Source: Clostridium sp. UBA4548
Lineage (GTDB): Bacteria; Bacillota; Clostridia; Clostridiales; Clostridiaceae
Direction of reading: 5' to 3'
Assembly: GCF_002387895.1 (NCBI RefSeq)
Contig: NZ_DGLI01000013.1
Span: 58,220-122,219 of the forward strand
DNA: 64,000 nucleotides
A program made the translations under genes and the position numbers. Positions 9,041 to 17,983 of this stretch are shown here, in pieces (positions within the stretch are counted from its first letter, which is position 1; the number at the start of each line of letters is the position of its first letter). The notes under the pieces are model-generated. The model did not search any database. It was not told the DNA's origin and was given only the letters and a program-made list of their open reading frames with translations.

Positions 9041-10456
9041 ATGGGAAAGCTCATAGTAGTTAGACATGGGGAAACAGATTTTAATGTAGAGGGCAGATAT
9101 ACTGGAAGAGTAGATGTAAGTTTAAATAAAAAGGGATTAGAACAGGCAAGGATAACAGCAGCAAAACTTAAAGATATGTGTATAGATATTATAATTTCTT
9201 CTACTTTAAAAAGGGCAAAGGAAACAGCTGAAATTATTACTAAGGAATTAAAGATACCTATTTTAGAAATGGAAGAACTTATAGAAAAATATGTAGGGGT
9301 TTATGAAGGATTAACAAGAGAGGAAGCTAAAGCTAAATATCCACACATGTGGGAAGCTAATGCACCTGAGGGAGCAGAAACTTTAGAAGAAATAAAGGAA
9401 AGAGTGTACAAGGCACTAAGTATAATTCAGTGGAAGTATTTACATAACAAAAATGTTCTTTTAGTCACTCACGGTTATGTATCTAAGGTCATCAATAGAT
9501 TCTTTGATAACTCAACTGATGAAGAATTTGCTAAATATGTTCTTAGGAACTGTGATTATCACGAATACTCCATGTGCCTTAAAAAAAATCTTTATAAAGA
9601 ACTAGAAGCCTTAGGATTAGAGAATAATGAGCATATAGCACTTGAAGAAATTCGAAATAAAGATGGAATTTATTTATATAGAGTTAAATACAAAGATGAG
9701 AATTTTATTCTAAAGTACTTTTTAAACCATGATTACAAGAGAGAGATAAGTAACTACAGTTTACTAAAACGCCTTGAAGTACCAACAATTAAAGTGTTTG
9801 GAGCTACTGATAATAGTTTGCTTCTTGAGGATATAGATAAAAGTCAGGATTATAGACTAGGAACAGAAGAAGATTTATCAAATCCTGAAGTGGCAAGGGC
9901 TATTGCAAAGTGGTATAAGAAGCTCCACCAGAGAGGTTTAGAAAGACCTATTAAGGATAATGAAAGGTTTTATAGAGAAATAGACTGCATTACTAAAGAA
10001 AATATACAGGCTATGAAAATTAAATCTAATACTAAAGATAATAGCCTGTGGAATTTAATAGAAGATAATTGGGGCTTATTTTTAAGCATAATAAAAGGCT
10101 TAGAAGAAACTTTAAATTACAATGATTTCTATTGGACAAACCTCGTGGTAAGAAAAGATAAGAAAGAAGCTCTAATGTTTGATTATAACTTTCTAGGAAT
10201 TGGAAGTAGATATAATGATATTAGAAATGTAACAGTTTCCTTATCAGAAGCTGCAAAAGATGCATTTATGGATGAGTATGGTGGTTTTAGCCAAAAGGAG
10301 AAAGTTATTGATGATGTAACTACGCCACTTATAACCTTGATAAGTGCTTATAAAAAGGATACATTTCCTAAATGGGCAGAGGAAGCACAAAAGTCCATTA
10401 ATGATGGAACTTTAGAGAAAAACATAAGAAATTTGTTAGAATTAAACGGTTCATAA
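9041..10456 (+). CDS. Fusion of histidine phosphatase and aminoglycoside-phosphotransferase-like kinase
   Basis: Residues 1-~185 are a phosphoglycerate-mutase-type histidine phosphatase: catalytic VVRHGETD near residue 9, the acid-base region EKYVGVYEG near 85, and second histidine in LLVTHGYVSK near 147. Residues ~190-471 resemble a choline-kinase/APH fold: ATP-lysine in FILKYF, hinge LLLEDI, catalytic loop NDFYWTN and metal site MFDYNF. In the catalytic loop the usual histidine before the Asp is replaced (YNDFYWTN). The ATG at 9041 has GGGGG upstream and is preferred to an upstream in-frame start at 8948. Both substrates are unknown. Confidence 0.85.
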   Translation: MGKLIVVRHGETDFNVEGRYTGRVDVSLNKKGLEQARITAAKLKDMCIDIIISSTLKRAKETAEIITKELKIPILEMEELIEKYVGVYEGLTREEAKAKYPHMWEANAPEGAETLEEIKERVYKALSIIQWKYLHNKNVLLVTHGYVSKVINRFFDNSTDEEFAKYVLRNCDYHEYSMCLKKNLYKELEALGLENNEHIALEEIRNKDGIYLYRVKYKDENFILKYFLNHDYKREISNYSLLKRLEVPTIKVFGATDNSLLLEDIDKSQDYRLGTEEDLSNPEVARAIAKWYKKLHQRGLERPIKDNERFYREIDCITKENIQAMKIKSNTKDNSLWNLIEDNWGLFLSIIKGLEETLNYNDFYWTNLVVRKDKKEALMFDYNFLGIGSRYNDIRNVTVSLSEAAKDAFMDEYGGFSQKEKVIDDVTTPLITLISAYKKDTFPKWAEEAQKSINDGTLEKNIRNLLELNGS

Positions 10457-10713
10457 GCAATAAGGCTTAGTAAATAAGGGGAGTATGAAATTAACAATTT
10501 AAATTTACTAAATATATAGGGCAATAACATTTTGGTAGGTTTAAGTGGACATACTTCTATAAGGGTCTTTTAAACAGCTTGCAGTTCTTAAACTTAATTA
10601 ATTTGCTTTTAAAGCTTTTTAAATATGCTTCTAAGTTTGCATTATAAAACCAACTTGTTCATTATTCAATAAATGATATAGATATATAGTTTATAAATAA
10701 GGGAGAAAAACAA

Positions 10714-11457
10714 ATGTTAAGAGTAAATTTTTATGATTTAAATTCAGTGGAAGAAGATAAACTTAAATTTGCAGTTATTACAGCAGAATATAAAGATAAA
10801 TGGATATTTGTAAAACATAAAGAGCGAGAAACTTGGGAAATTCCTGGGGGACATAGAGAAGAAAAAGAAAATATATATGCTACTGCATCAAGAGAACTCA
10901 TTGAAGAAACAGGCGCAAAGGATTTTTCTATGATACCAATATGTATTTATTCTGTAGATAAGGGAGAAGGGGAGTCTTATGGACAATTATTTTACTCGAA
11001 AATTCATCACCTGGGTGAATTGCCAGAATTGGAAATTGGTGAAATTAAATTATTTGATAACATACCTGAAAATTTAGCATATCCTCTCATTCAACCACAT
11101 TTATTTAGAAAAGCAGAAAAATACAAAAGTAATAAAATGAACACTGAAGTAATAGATAAATTTAGCAATATACAAAAAGAAATATTTCATAATAAGGTTA
11201 AAAAGGGATTTAACATTACAAATGTTGAATTAGAGTTTTGCTTAACTAATGGGGAACTTGCAGAAGCCTTTGAAGCCTATATAAAAAAGCTACCAACTGT
11301 AGGTGAGGAGTTAGCGGATGTTGCAATATATTTATATGGAATTGCAGAAATCTTAGGCTATGATTTAAAGGAAGAAATCTTAAAAAAGGTAGCAAAAAAT
11401 AAGGATCGCATATACAAAGATATAAATGGTGTAACCACTAGAATCAGTGAAGGTTAG
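10714..11457 (+). CDS. NUDIX hydrolase fused to a MazG-like pyrophosphohydrolase domain
   Basis: Residues 1-~130 form a NUDIX domain with a complete box (GGHREEKEN followed by RELIEETGA near residues 48-71). Residues ~160-240 look like an all-alpha MazG/dUTPase-type domain with paired acidic motifs NGELAEAFE and EELADVAIYLYG, then a helix ending KVAKNKDRIY. Both families cleave nucleoside triphosphates, so the fusion suggests a two-step or dual-specificity sanitising enzyme (inference). AAGGGAG precedes the ATG. Confidence 0.85.
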   Translation: MLRVNFYDLNSVEEDKLKFAVITAEYKDKWIFVKHKERETWEIPGGHREEKENIYATASRELIEETGAKDFSMIPICIYSVDKGEGESYGQLFYSKIHHLGELPELEIGEIKLFDNIPENLAYPLIQPHLFRKAEKYKSNKMNTEVIDKFSNIQKEIFHNKVKKGFNITNVELEFCLTNGELAEAFEAYIKKLPTVGEELADVAIYLYGIAEILGYDLKEEILKKVAKNKDRIYKDINGVTTRISEG

Positions 11458-11486
11458 TAACTAGTATTTTTATGGGGGGAATTTAG

Positions 11487-11957
11487 ATGATATATAGACA
11501 AGCAGCAGAAAGGGATTTAATGGAGCTTGCTGAAATTAGATGGGACTTTCAACACGAGAACTATGATATTTGTAAAGATATATCAAAAGAAGAATTTTTA
11601 GAACAGTGCTTTATCTTTTTAAAGGATGGGCTAATTAAAGGAGAATGGATTTATTGGATAGCTGAAGACAATAACTTAATAGTATCCCAAATTTTTGTTC
11701 GAAAAATTAGAAAGATACCAAAGCCACAACATTTGGTTGATGAGTACGGCTATGTTACAAATGTTTATACAAGGCCACATTACAGAAATAAAGGCATTGG
11801 AAAACAATTAATGGAACAGGTTAAACAATGGGCAGTTAGCTGTGATTTAGAAATATTAATTGTTTGGCCAAGCACCGAAGCAGTTCAATTTTACGAAAGA
11901 GCAGGCTTTAAAGGAGAAAATGATATCATGGAGTTAGTTATTAGAGAAGATTATTAA
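11487..11957 (+). CDS. GNAT family N-acetyltransferase
   Basis: 156 residues. The strand VTNVYTRPHYRNKGIGKQL near residues 92-110 holds the acetyl-CoA loop, and WPSTEAVQFYERAGF near 132 is the usual C-terminal helix. A GGGGGG ribosome site precedes the ATG. It follows the NUDIX-MazG gene by 29 bases and may be cotranscribed. Substrate unknown. Confidence 0.88.
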   Translation: MIYRQAAERDLMELAEIRWDFQHENYDICKDISKEEFLEQCFIFLKDGLIKGEWIYWIAEDNNLIVSQIFVRKIRKIPKPQHLVDEYGYVTNVYTRPHYRNKGIGKQLMEQVKQWAVSCDLEILIVWPSTEAVQFYERAGFKGENDIMELVIREDY

Positions 11958-12021
11958 AGTTTAGCGATGATGATTATTAAAAACTTGTAGTGAATAACAA
12001 AAGCAGTGGGGAGATGATATA

Positions 12022-13110
12022 TTGGACACTGAGAAAGAAATTATAAAATCAGTAAAAAATAAAAAACCAAAAAGAATTAGAAAAGCACTGAGGATATTTG
12101 GATTAACTATGTTTGGTTTATTAATAGCAGGTTTATTCTTTCCAACTTGGACACCTGCTATTAAGGGTGAGAATAGTGTTAGCATATTTGAAAAAGTTTC
12201 AATAAACGGAAGTAAGCATCAACTGATGATTAGGGGCGTGGATAAAAATAATCCTATTATAATTTTTGTGCATGGAGGCCCAGGATGTTCTGAAATTCCA
12301 TATGTTAGAAAGTATCAAGATAATCTAGAAGAAAAGTTTACCATAGTTCATTATGATCAACGTGGAACTGGAAAGTCCTATAGTTTTTTTCAGGATTATT
12401 CAGAGTTATCTCCAGATTTACTGGTTGATGATTTAATTGAATTAACTAAGTATATTCAAGAAAGATTTGGAAAGGATAAGGTGCTTTTAGCTGGTCACTC
12501 TTTTGGATCATATCTTGCAATGCAAGCCGCTGCTAAAGCTCCAGAAAATTACATTGCATATATAGGAATTGGACAAGTTTCAAATTTGCCAGAAAGTGAA
12601 CTAGAATCCTTAAATTATTGTGTTGAGGAAGCTGCAAAAGTAGGAAATAAAGAAGATATTGAAAAACTCCAAAAAATTAGAAGTGACGTTGAAAATGGAA
12701 ATAACTTTGTTCCACGGATGTATATACAAAAATATGGTGGGGGAGCACGCCTCATTGATGAAAGTGGTGACTATTTAGATGGTTATATTACTAATCGAGA
12801 GTATAATTTGCTTGATATAATTCGTTTTAACCTTGGGGTCAAAAAAAGTGAGGCTATGATACCGGGATTACTTAAAAAGCCGTTGACAAGTCTTGTTACA
12901 AAACTTGAAATCCCTTGTTATTTTCATATGGGACAATATGATTACAAAACTTCAGCAAAAGCTGCAAAAAATTATTTTGATTCAATTGAAGCTCCTGAAA
13001 AAGAATTTATATTGTATTTGGAATCAGCACACTATCCACAATTTGAGGAAGAAGAAAAATTTGATCAGTGGCTTGTGGAGAAGTTTTCAGATTCAGAGAT
13101 AAAACATTGA
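12022..13110 (+). CDS. Alpha/beta hydrolase, proline-iminopeptidase-like, membrane anchored
   Basis: Residues ~20-42 form one hydrophobic anchor (FGLTMFGLLIAGLFFPTW). The catalytic core follows: oxyanion HGGPG near residue 78, nucleophile elbow AGHSFGSY near 156, the acid in MGQYDYK, and the histidine in SAHYPQFEE near 340. The HGGPG motif is typical of S33 peptidases. The start is TTG with GGGGAG eight bases upstream. The protein probably acts at the membrane surface; true substrate unknown. Confidence 0.85.
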   Translation: MDTEKEIIKSVKNKKPKRIRKALRIFGLTMFGLLIAGLFFPTWTPAIKGENSVSIFEKVSINGSKHQLMIRGVDKNNPIIIFVHGGPGCSEIPYVRKYQDNLEEKFTIVHYDQRGTGKSYSFFQDYSELSPDLLVDDLIELTKYIQERFGKDKVLLAGHSFGSYLAMQAAAKAPENYIAYIGIGQVSNLPESELESLNYCVEEAAKVGNKEDIEKLQKIRSDVENGNNFVPRMYIQKYGGGARLIDESGDYLDGYITNREYNLLDIIRFNLGVKKSEAMIPGLLKKPLTSLVTKLEIPCYFHMGQYDYKTSAKAAKNYFDSIEAPEKEFILYLESAHYPQFEEEEKFDQWLVEKFSDSEIKH

Positions 13111-13124
13111 GATTAACCTAGTAT

Positions 13125-13173
13125 AACATTCCATTTTGAGGTGAGAAAAAAACATATTGCAAAATGGAATGTT
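13125..13173. terminator. Bidirectional hairpin between convergent genes
   Basis: Perfect 14-base inverted repeat AACATTCCATTTTG / CAAAATGGAATGTT with a 21-base loop, lying between the hydrolase and the convergent asnA. The T-run after the plus-strand arm is weak. Confidence 0.7.
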
Positions 13174-13208
13174 AATAATTATATTTTTGATTTTTATTAA
13201 GTTAATTT

Positions 13209-14234
13209 CTACAAGAGTAATATATTAGCCTTTTCACACTCTAGAATCATATACTCTGGCCACATTGCAGCTTGAACTTCACCTATATGTGCCTTTCTTA
13301 AAAAGAACATGCATATTCTTGATTGACCTATTCCTCCACCTACAGTATATGGAAGGCTACCTTGAAGTAGCATTTTATGATACTCTAGTTCTTTACGATC
13401 TTCACATCCTGCAATTTCAAGTTGTTTTATAAGTGCTTCTTCATCAACTCTTATACCCATTGAAGACAGCTCAACAGCTCTATCAAGTATTGGGTACCAG
13501 AAGATTATATCTCCATTCAGTTCCCAATCATCGTAATCAGGGGATCTTCCATCATGTTTCTCTCCTGATTTTAATGTGCCGCCGATTTTCATAATAAATA
13601 CTGCACCCTTTTCCTTAGCAATAGCATTTTCTCTTTCCTTAGCAGTAAAGCTTGGATACTTATCCTCAAGTTCCTGAGCTGTGATAATATAAATGTCTTG
13701 TGGAAGTGTTTTATCTATATCTGGGTAAATGCTGCATATATACTCTTCACTATCCTTGAAAACCTTGTATATCCTTTGGACTATATTCTTTAATACTTCC
13801 TCGTTTCTCTCATTCTTATCAATGACTCTTTCCCAATCCCACTGATCAACATACATTGAGTGAAGATTATCAAGGTCCTCATCTCTTCTTATAGCATTCA
13901 TATCAGTATAAAGACCTTCACAAGTTTGGAATCCATATCTTTTTAGAGCTATTCTCTTCCATTTTGCTAAGGATTGGACTATTTCAAAGTTATAACCTTT
14001 AATGAACTTTGAATCAAATACTACAGGTCTTTCTACACCATTAAGATTGTCATTTATACCAGTATCCTTTCTAACAAAAAGTGGAGCAGATACTCTTGTA
14101 AGGTTAAGTTCCTTTGCAAGTTTTGTTTCAAAATAGTCCTTCAACTTCTTTATGGCTATCTCTGTCTCTCTAATGTTAAGTTTAGTTTTATAGCCTGATG
14201 GTATTGTTAATAATTTTTTGTAAGTTTGTTCCAT
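13209..14234 (-). CDS. asnA: Aspartate--ammonia ligase (asparagine synthetase A)
   Basis: Makes asparagine from aspartate, ammonia and ATP; class II synthetase-like fold. The family blocks SAPLFVRKDTGINDNLNG near residue 54, DEDLDNLHSMYVDQWDWE near 115 and GGGIGQSRICMFFLRK near 300 are present. The ATG at 14234 follows GAAAGGAAGG, and an upstream TTG at 14252 overlaps that site and is rejected; this gives 341 residues. It is preceded by a T-box leader, with a dispersed repeat lying between leader and gene. Confidence 0.96.
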   Translation of the reverse strand: MEQTYKKLLTIPSGYKTKLNIRETEIAIKKLKDYFETKLAKELNLTRVSAPLFVRKDTGINDNLNGVERPVVFDSKFIKGYNFEIVQSLAKWKRIALKRYGFQTCEGLYTDMNAIRRDEDLDNLHSMYVDQWDWERVIDKNERNEEVLKNIVQRIYKVFKDSEEYICSIYPDIDKTLPQDIYIITAQELEDKYPSFTAKERENAIAKEKGAVFIMKIGGTLKSGEKHDGRSPDYDDWELNGDIIFWYPILDRAVELSSMGIRVDEEALIKQLEIAGCEDRKELEYHKMLLQGSLPYTVGGGIGQSRICMFFLRKAHIGEVQAAMWPEYMILECEKANILLL

Positions 14235-14302
14235 GACAATCCTTCCTTTCAACTAGATGATGTAGTGTGTGTACAATTGTACTGATAAAATTAATATATT
14301 AG

Positions 14303-14464
14303 GGCATGTTGAAAAACAAATAAGTTAGTATTTTCGTCTATTTTGTGTTATATTGCGTCAACAGAACTATTAGTTAGCGCTACTATCTAAAGAGCTGGTT
14401 TTCTTATCTGCACAAGCTTGCTTGTGAACTCAAAATATCTTTCACGTCTTTGACTTGTTATTTG
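14303..14464 (+). repeat. Dispersed repeat element, copy B, inside the asnA leader
   Basis: Best-preserved copy, about 162 bases. Its ends carry a perfect 10-base terminal inverted repeat (AAACAAATAA at 14315, TTATTTGTTT ending at 14467) and the interior holds the near-palindrome GCACAAGCTTGCTTGTG. It lies between the T-box terminator (about 14504) and the asnA ribosome site, so it is transcribed as part of the asnA mRNA. Confidence 0.87.
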
Positions 14465-14495
14465 TTTTTACATACCTAATTAAGAAAAATAGGTA

Positions 14496-14774
14496 AATAA
14501 AAAAGTCTTTCATCCCTGTAAGGGACGAAAGACTAAACTTCCGCGGTACCACCCAAATTAGCAAAATGCTCTTCTCAATCAGTACGGAATAATGCTTCGA
14601 TACTGTCCAATCTATAACGGTTTGGCTCCGTCTAAGCCTACTCTCCAGAAGGATTTTGGTTAGAAACTCCGAGATGCTCTTCATTACAATCATCATATCA
14701 GGATTCCACCATCCCTGACTCTCTAAAAATCTTCTTGTAATTACTCTTCTCATCATAGTTTTTGCTTTAAGTTA
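14496..14774 (-). promoter_or_regulatory. T-box leader riboswitch upstream of asnA
   Basis: Read on the minus strand the leader has the T-box core TGGGTGGTACCGCGG (14541-14555), stem I with the AGAGAG and GGATGGTGGAATCC elements (14700-14724), and a terminator hairpin AGTCTTTC..GAAAGACT (14504-14534) followed by a T-run. T-box leaders read uncharged tRNA and release termination. In the specifier loop, between stem ATTACAA/TTGTAAT and GAGA/TCTC, the bases are GAAGAGCA (14675-14682); no AAC is seen there. Confidence 0.95.
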
Positions 14775-14780
14775 TTAATT

Positions 14781-14809
14781 ATTATAATTATGTCCAGGGA
14801 AATAGTCAA
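14781..14809 (-). promoter_or_regulatory. Sigma-A promoter of the T-box/asnA transcript
   Basis: On the minus strand TTGACT (14804-14809) and TATAAT (14781-14786) are separated by exactly 17 bases, placing the transcript start near 14774. Confidence 0.8.
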
Positions 14810-15017
14810 CATGTTTTTATAAAACTTTGAAAGTTTAATTTTGAAAAACTTCATTTATTCCAAAAATCAAATTATAAAATAAAAGATGATGAAGTAAGCG
14901 ATTTTATTCTCATAAAAATGATGCGTTAAAATCACGTCCTTTTTTATAGATGTAATATTATCATATTGTAATATAGAAATTAGGCTTTCGTTAAGTTTAT
15001 TTAAGCAAGAAAGTTAT
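14810..15017. other. Intergenic region, no gene seen
   Basis: AT-rich stretch between the divergent asnA promoter and the next plus-strand unit. No gene or convincing hairpin was found. Confidence 0.5.
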
Positions 15018-15051
15018 AGGTATATTATTACAGTGAATATATGGTAAAATA
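15018..15051 (+). promoter_or_regulatory. Conserved 34-bp promoter-like element, copy 2
   Basis: Begins AGGTATATTATTACAGTG and ends ATATGGTAAAATA; nearly identical over 34 positions to 6541-6574 and 17860-17893. It lies about 95 bases before the frameshifted protease gene. Confidence 0.65.
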
Positions 15052-15146
15052 GAGAGGGAAATGTAAAAGTGTTTTGTAACTAGTCATAAATATTTAAAAT
15101 CAATTACTAAGATTTAATAGCAGGGTATACCTAGGGGAGGGCAAAA

Positions 15147-16203
15147 ATGAATATAAAAATTAATACTAGTACAATAAGGCCAATGATGGACATCTGTGAA
15201 AAATACATAGCTGGGGAGAATATTGAAAAAGAATTAAGGGGTATTTTAAATCATGAGGATTACTTAGTTGAATTAGAACGTTATAACACTGCGGGGGGGA
15301 CCGAGAGGGGGATTCTCACAAGAAGAATTTATAGATTTTTTTACTAATTTAAATAATTTAAGCTATACAGATATAAAAAACATACGACTAAGAGAAAGAT
15401 TGGCAAGCTTTCAGTATGTATTAAAAAATATTGATAAGTATAAGGCATTAATGCCTTTCATAGAAAGTATTTCTGCTGAAAAGGTAAGAGCTGCTCTTAA
15501 GAAAACTAAAAAAGGTTTACCAGAAGAGATTGGTTTTGAGGAAGTTGAGTTAATCTTTTCTATAGGATTAGGACCATCAATGGGATGGTTCTATAAAAAT
15601 TATTCTCATTATGATGTGATTGAATTCTTTAAAGATTTTAATGAAGAAATTCTACTCAGTACTATTGCTCATGAATATCATCATGTTGGGTACAGAATAC
15701 TTAGTTCTAATTTAGATGAATCAACATTTACTGTAGAGGAAACCTTTTATTCTCTATTTTCGGGAGAAGGACTAGCTATTAAGTATTGCAACAATTACAA
15801 GGGATTATTGACTACTAATATATATAATGAAATAGCAAATATAGGAGTAGATGAAAAGTCTTATAAATATTTCATGGAAGAATTTAAAACAATATATGAA
15901 AAATTTCTGTCTGATATTCAAGACATTAGAAGTGGAAAATTTAAAACCGAAGAAAAATTAGTGCAAATGTTCATGAAATATTGGATGAGCACAAGAACCA
16001 ATAGAGTTAAAGATAATGAGCCTGATGATCTTGGACAAAGCTTAAATTATTTTATAGGTGCTGAAATATGGGGATTAATTCATGATACTTATGGGAAAGA
16101 AAAATTATATGAAATATTAAAAAATCCATCACTATTTTTAAGTTGTTACAACAAGGCAGTAAGTAATATAGGCAGAAATGACCTGTTAATACCAGAAGTT
16201 TAG
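15147..16203 (+). pseudogene. Putative Zn-dependent protease (DUF5700-like), frameshifted at a G7 tract
   Basis: Starts with ATG behind GGGGAGGG. The first frame runs to a stop at 15347; the rest continues in another frame. Removing one G from the run of seven at 15293-15299 joins them into a continuous ~351-residue protein reading AGGPRGGFSQEEFIDFF across the junction. The second part carries a gluzincin-like metal motif TIAHEYHHVGY near 15664-15696 and a downstream acidic GEGLAIKY, in the order expected for DUF5700/DUF2268-type peptidases. It may be a true frameshift, a phase-variable tract, or a sequencing error. Confidence 0.75.
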
Positions 16204-16300
16204 GAAGGAAAATATATAAAGCAAACAGCATATAATCCTTATAAAAAGTTTAGGTTTGAAGAGTTTAATTTATAAATTTTATAAAGGAAGTATAAGAAAG

Positions 16301-17080
16301 ATGAACAAAGAAGTTATACGAAAAGTTGCAATGGAACAATCAGCTATAGACTTTAATTGTTCTGTTGATTATTTTTTAAGCAATAAGGATAGGGTTGTAA
16401 TATCTAAATTAAATAAGAGAAGTAAAAAGTGTTATAAAAAGAGGTTATTTTGTGGACTTGCATACTACGGTGAAGGGGTAGTTGCAACAGTAGATGAAAG
16501 TATAAAGGATTTTATGGAAAAGTTTCTAAATAAATATCATGGATTCAGAGCTTTTGATACTCCACAATTAGTTCTTTTAAATAGAGAACTTGAAAAGTAC
16601 GGTAAGATGGTATGTTTTATAGCTGAGTGTTTTCTTCCAGATGTTGAAAAACAGGTTTTAATTAATAAGAATATAGATGTAAAGATACTGTCTGAGGAGG
16701 AAATACCATCTTTGTATGAAGATGAAAGATTTCATATGGCTTTAACTTATAATAATGACGGTGATAAAAAAGATGTGTTAGCTGTGGTTGGATATATTGA
16801 TGGAAAAATAGCAGGGGTAGCAGCAGCAAGTAATGATTGTGAAAACATGTGGCAAGTAGGTATTGACGTATTGCCAGAATTTAGAAAGCAAGGGGTTGCT
16901 AAAACACTTACTAAGATTTTAACAGATGAAGTAATCAAGAGAGGAAAAGTACCCTATTACTGTACAGCTTGGTCAAATATAGCATCAAAAAATAATGCAA
17001 TCAGTTGTGGATACAAAACTTCATGGGTAGAGATAGGTGCAATTGATATTGAAGATGCAATGAGTATTATTGGAGGATAA
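16301..17080 (+). CDS. GNAT-domain protein with long N-terminal extension
   Basis: 259 residues from the ATG at 16301, chosen over a TTG at 16256 because GGAAG precedes it. The N-terminal ~130 residues match nothing I recognise. The C-terminal half is a GNAT domain with VGIDVLPEFRKQGVAKTL near residue 185 and the terminal NIASKNNAISCGYK, which resembles acetyltransferases that work on larger substrates. Substrate unknown. Confidence 0.82.
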   Translation: MNKEVIRKVAMEQSAIDFNCSVDYFLSNKDRVVISKLNKRSKKCYKKRLFCGLAYYGEGVVATVDESIKDFMEKFLNKYHGFRAFDTPQLVLLNRELEKYGKMVCFIAECFLPDVEKQVLINKNIDVKILSEEEIPSLYEDERFHMALTYNNDGDKKDVLAVVGYIDGKIAGVAAASNDCENMWQVGIDVLPEFRKQGVAKTLTKILTDEVIKRGKVPYYCTAWSNIASKNNAISCGYKTSWVEIGAIDIEDAMSIIGG

Positions 17081-17169
17081 AGTTTGTATAAACATAGAGT
17101 CTAAGAATAGACTTTATAAAGTTTAAATGACTATACTTTATTTTAATGAATATATGGGAGGGAATATGA

Positions 17170-17667
17170 ATGGAGATATTTGCAAAACCAGCTGTGGGAG
17201 CAATTATTGAGAAAGAAATTAATGGAGTTTTACATGTTTTAATTCAAGAAAGGTGTAAGGAAGAACACTCTGAAGATAATGGATTAATTGAAATCCCAGC
17301 AGGAAAAATAAGAGAGTATGAGAATATTTTTGATAGTTTACGTAGGGAAGTATGGGAAGAAACTGGATTAAAATTAACTAAGATACAGGGAGAAGAAGAG
17401 GCTATTGTTACTCACTGTAATGGATATAAAGTAATGAGTTTTAATCCATTTTATTCTTCACAAAATTTAAGTGGTGCTTACTCTATAATGCTCCAGACTT
17501 TTATATGTAAAGCAACAGGAGAATTACTAGAGAATTCTGATGAATCAATAAACCTTAGATGGATTTCACTTGATAAGCTTAAAACTTTCATAGAAGAAAA
17601 TGAAGCTTCCTTTTATCCAATGCATATCAATGCTTTGAAAAAATATCTAAGAGAAAAATTAAGTTAG
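17170..17667 (+). CDS. NUDIX hydrolase (ADP-ribose pyrophosphatase-like)
   Basis: 165 residues with the Nudix box AGKIREYEN then REVWEETGL near residues 47-70. Ordering of strands resembles ADP-ribose/sugar-nucleotide hydrolases, though specificity is not provable by eye. The ATG at 17170 follows GGGAGGG. A strong terminator follows at 17753. Confidence 0.88.
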   Translation: MEIFAKPAVGAIIEKEINGVLHVLIQERCKEEHSEDNGLIEIPAGKIREYENIFDSLRREVWEETGLKLTKIQGEEEAIVTHCNGYKVMSFNPFYSSQNLSGAYSIMLQTFICKATGELLENSDESINLRWISLDKLKTFIEENEASFYPMHINALKKYLREKLS

Positions 17668-17752
17668 AAGGTTAACTTTGTAGAGGCTTTCAAAGGGAGA
17701 TTTAATTTGTTTGCTTCAGTAAGTTATTAATTGATGAGCTTAGTAAATGGAG

Positions 17753-17790
17753 AAAGTAAAAGGATGTGCAAAAACACATCCTTTTACTTT
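17753..17790 (+). terminator. Strong hairpin terminator
   Basis: Perfect 16-base stem AAAGTAAAAGGATGTG / CACATCCTTTTACTTT with a 6-base loop, after the NUDIX gene. Confidence 0.8.
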
Positions 17791-17859
17791 GGAATAGTTT
17801 ATTTTACTATAATTTTGGGGTTAGGTTTTGTCTTATATTTTATTCAGGAAGAGGACTTA

Positions 17860-17893
17860 AGGTATATTTTCACGGTAAGCATATGGTAAAATA
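17860..17893 (+). promoter_or_regulatory. Conserved 34-bp promoter-like element, copy 3
   Basis: Begins AGGTATATTTTCACGGTA and ends ATATGGTAAAATA; aligned without gaps to the copies at 6541 and 15018. It lies about 90 bases before the sliding-clamp gene. Confidence 0.65.
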
Positions 17894-17983
17894 AAAAGAT
17901 AAGTTATAAAAATATTGCGAAAGCAATATTGATTGAAAAGCAGATGATAGATTTATACATAATTAATTATGGGGGTTAAAGGA

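Noticed and set aside
14442..14756. 104-residue minus-strand open frame
   Set aside because: It lies within the T-box leader and its conserved RNA structure, so it is not a protein gene.
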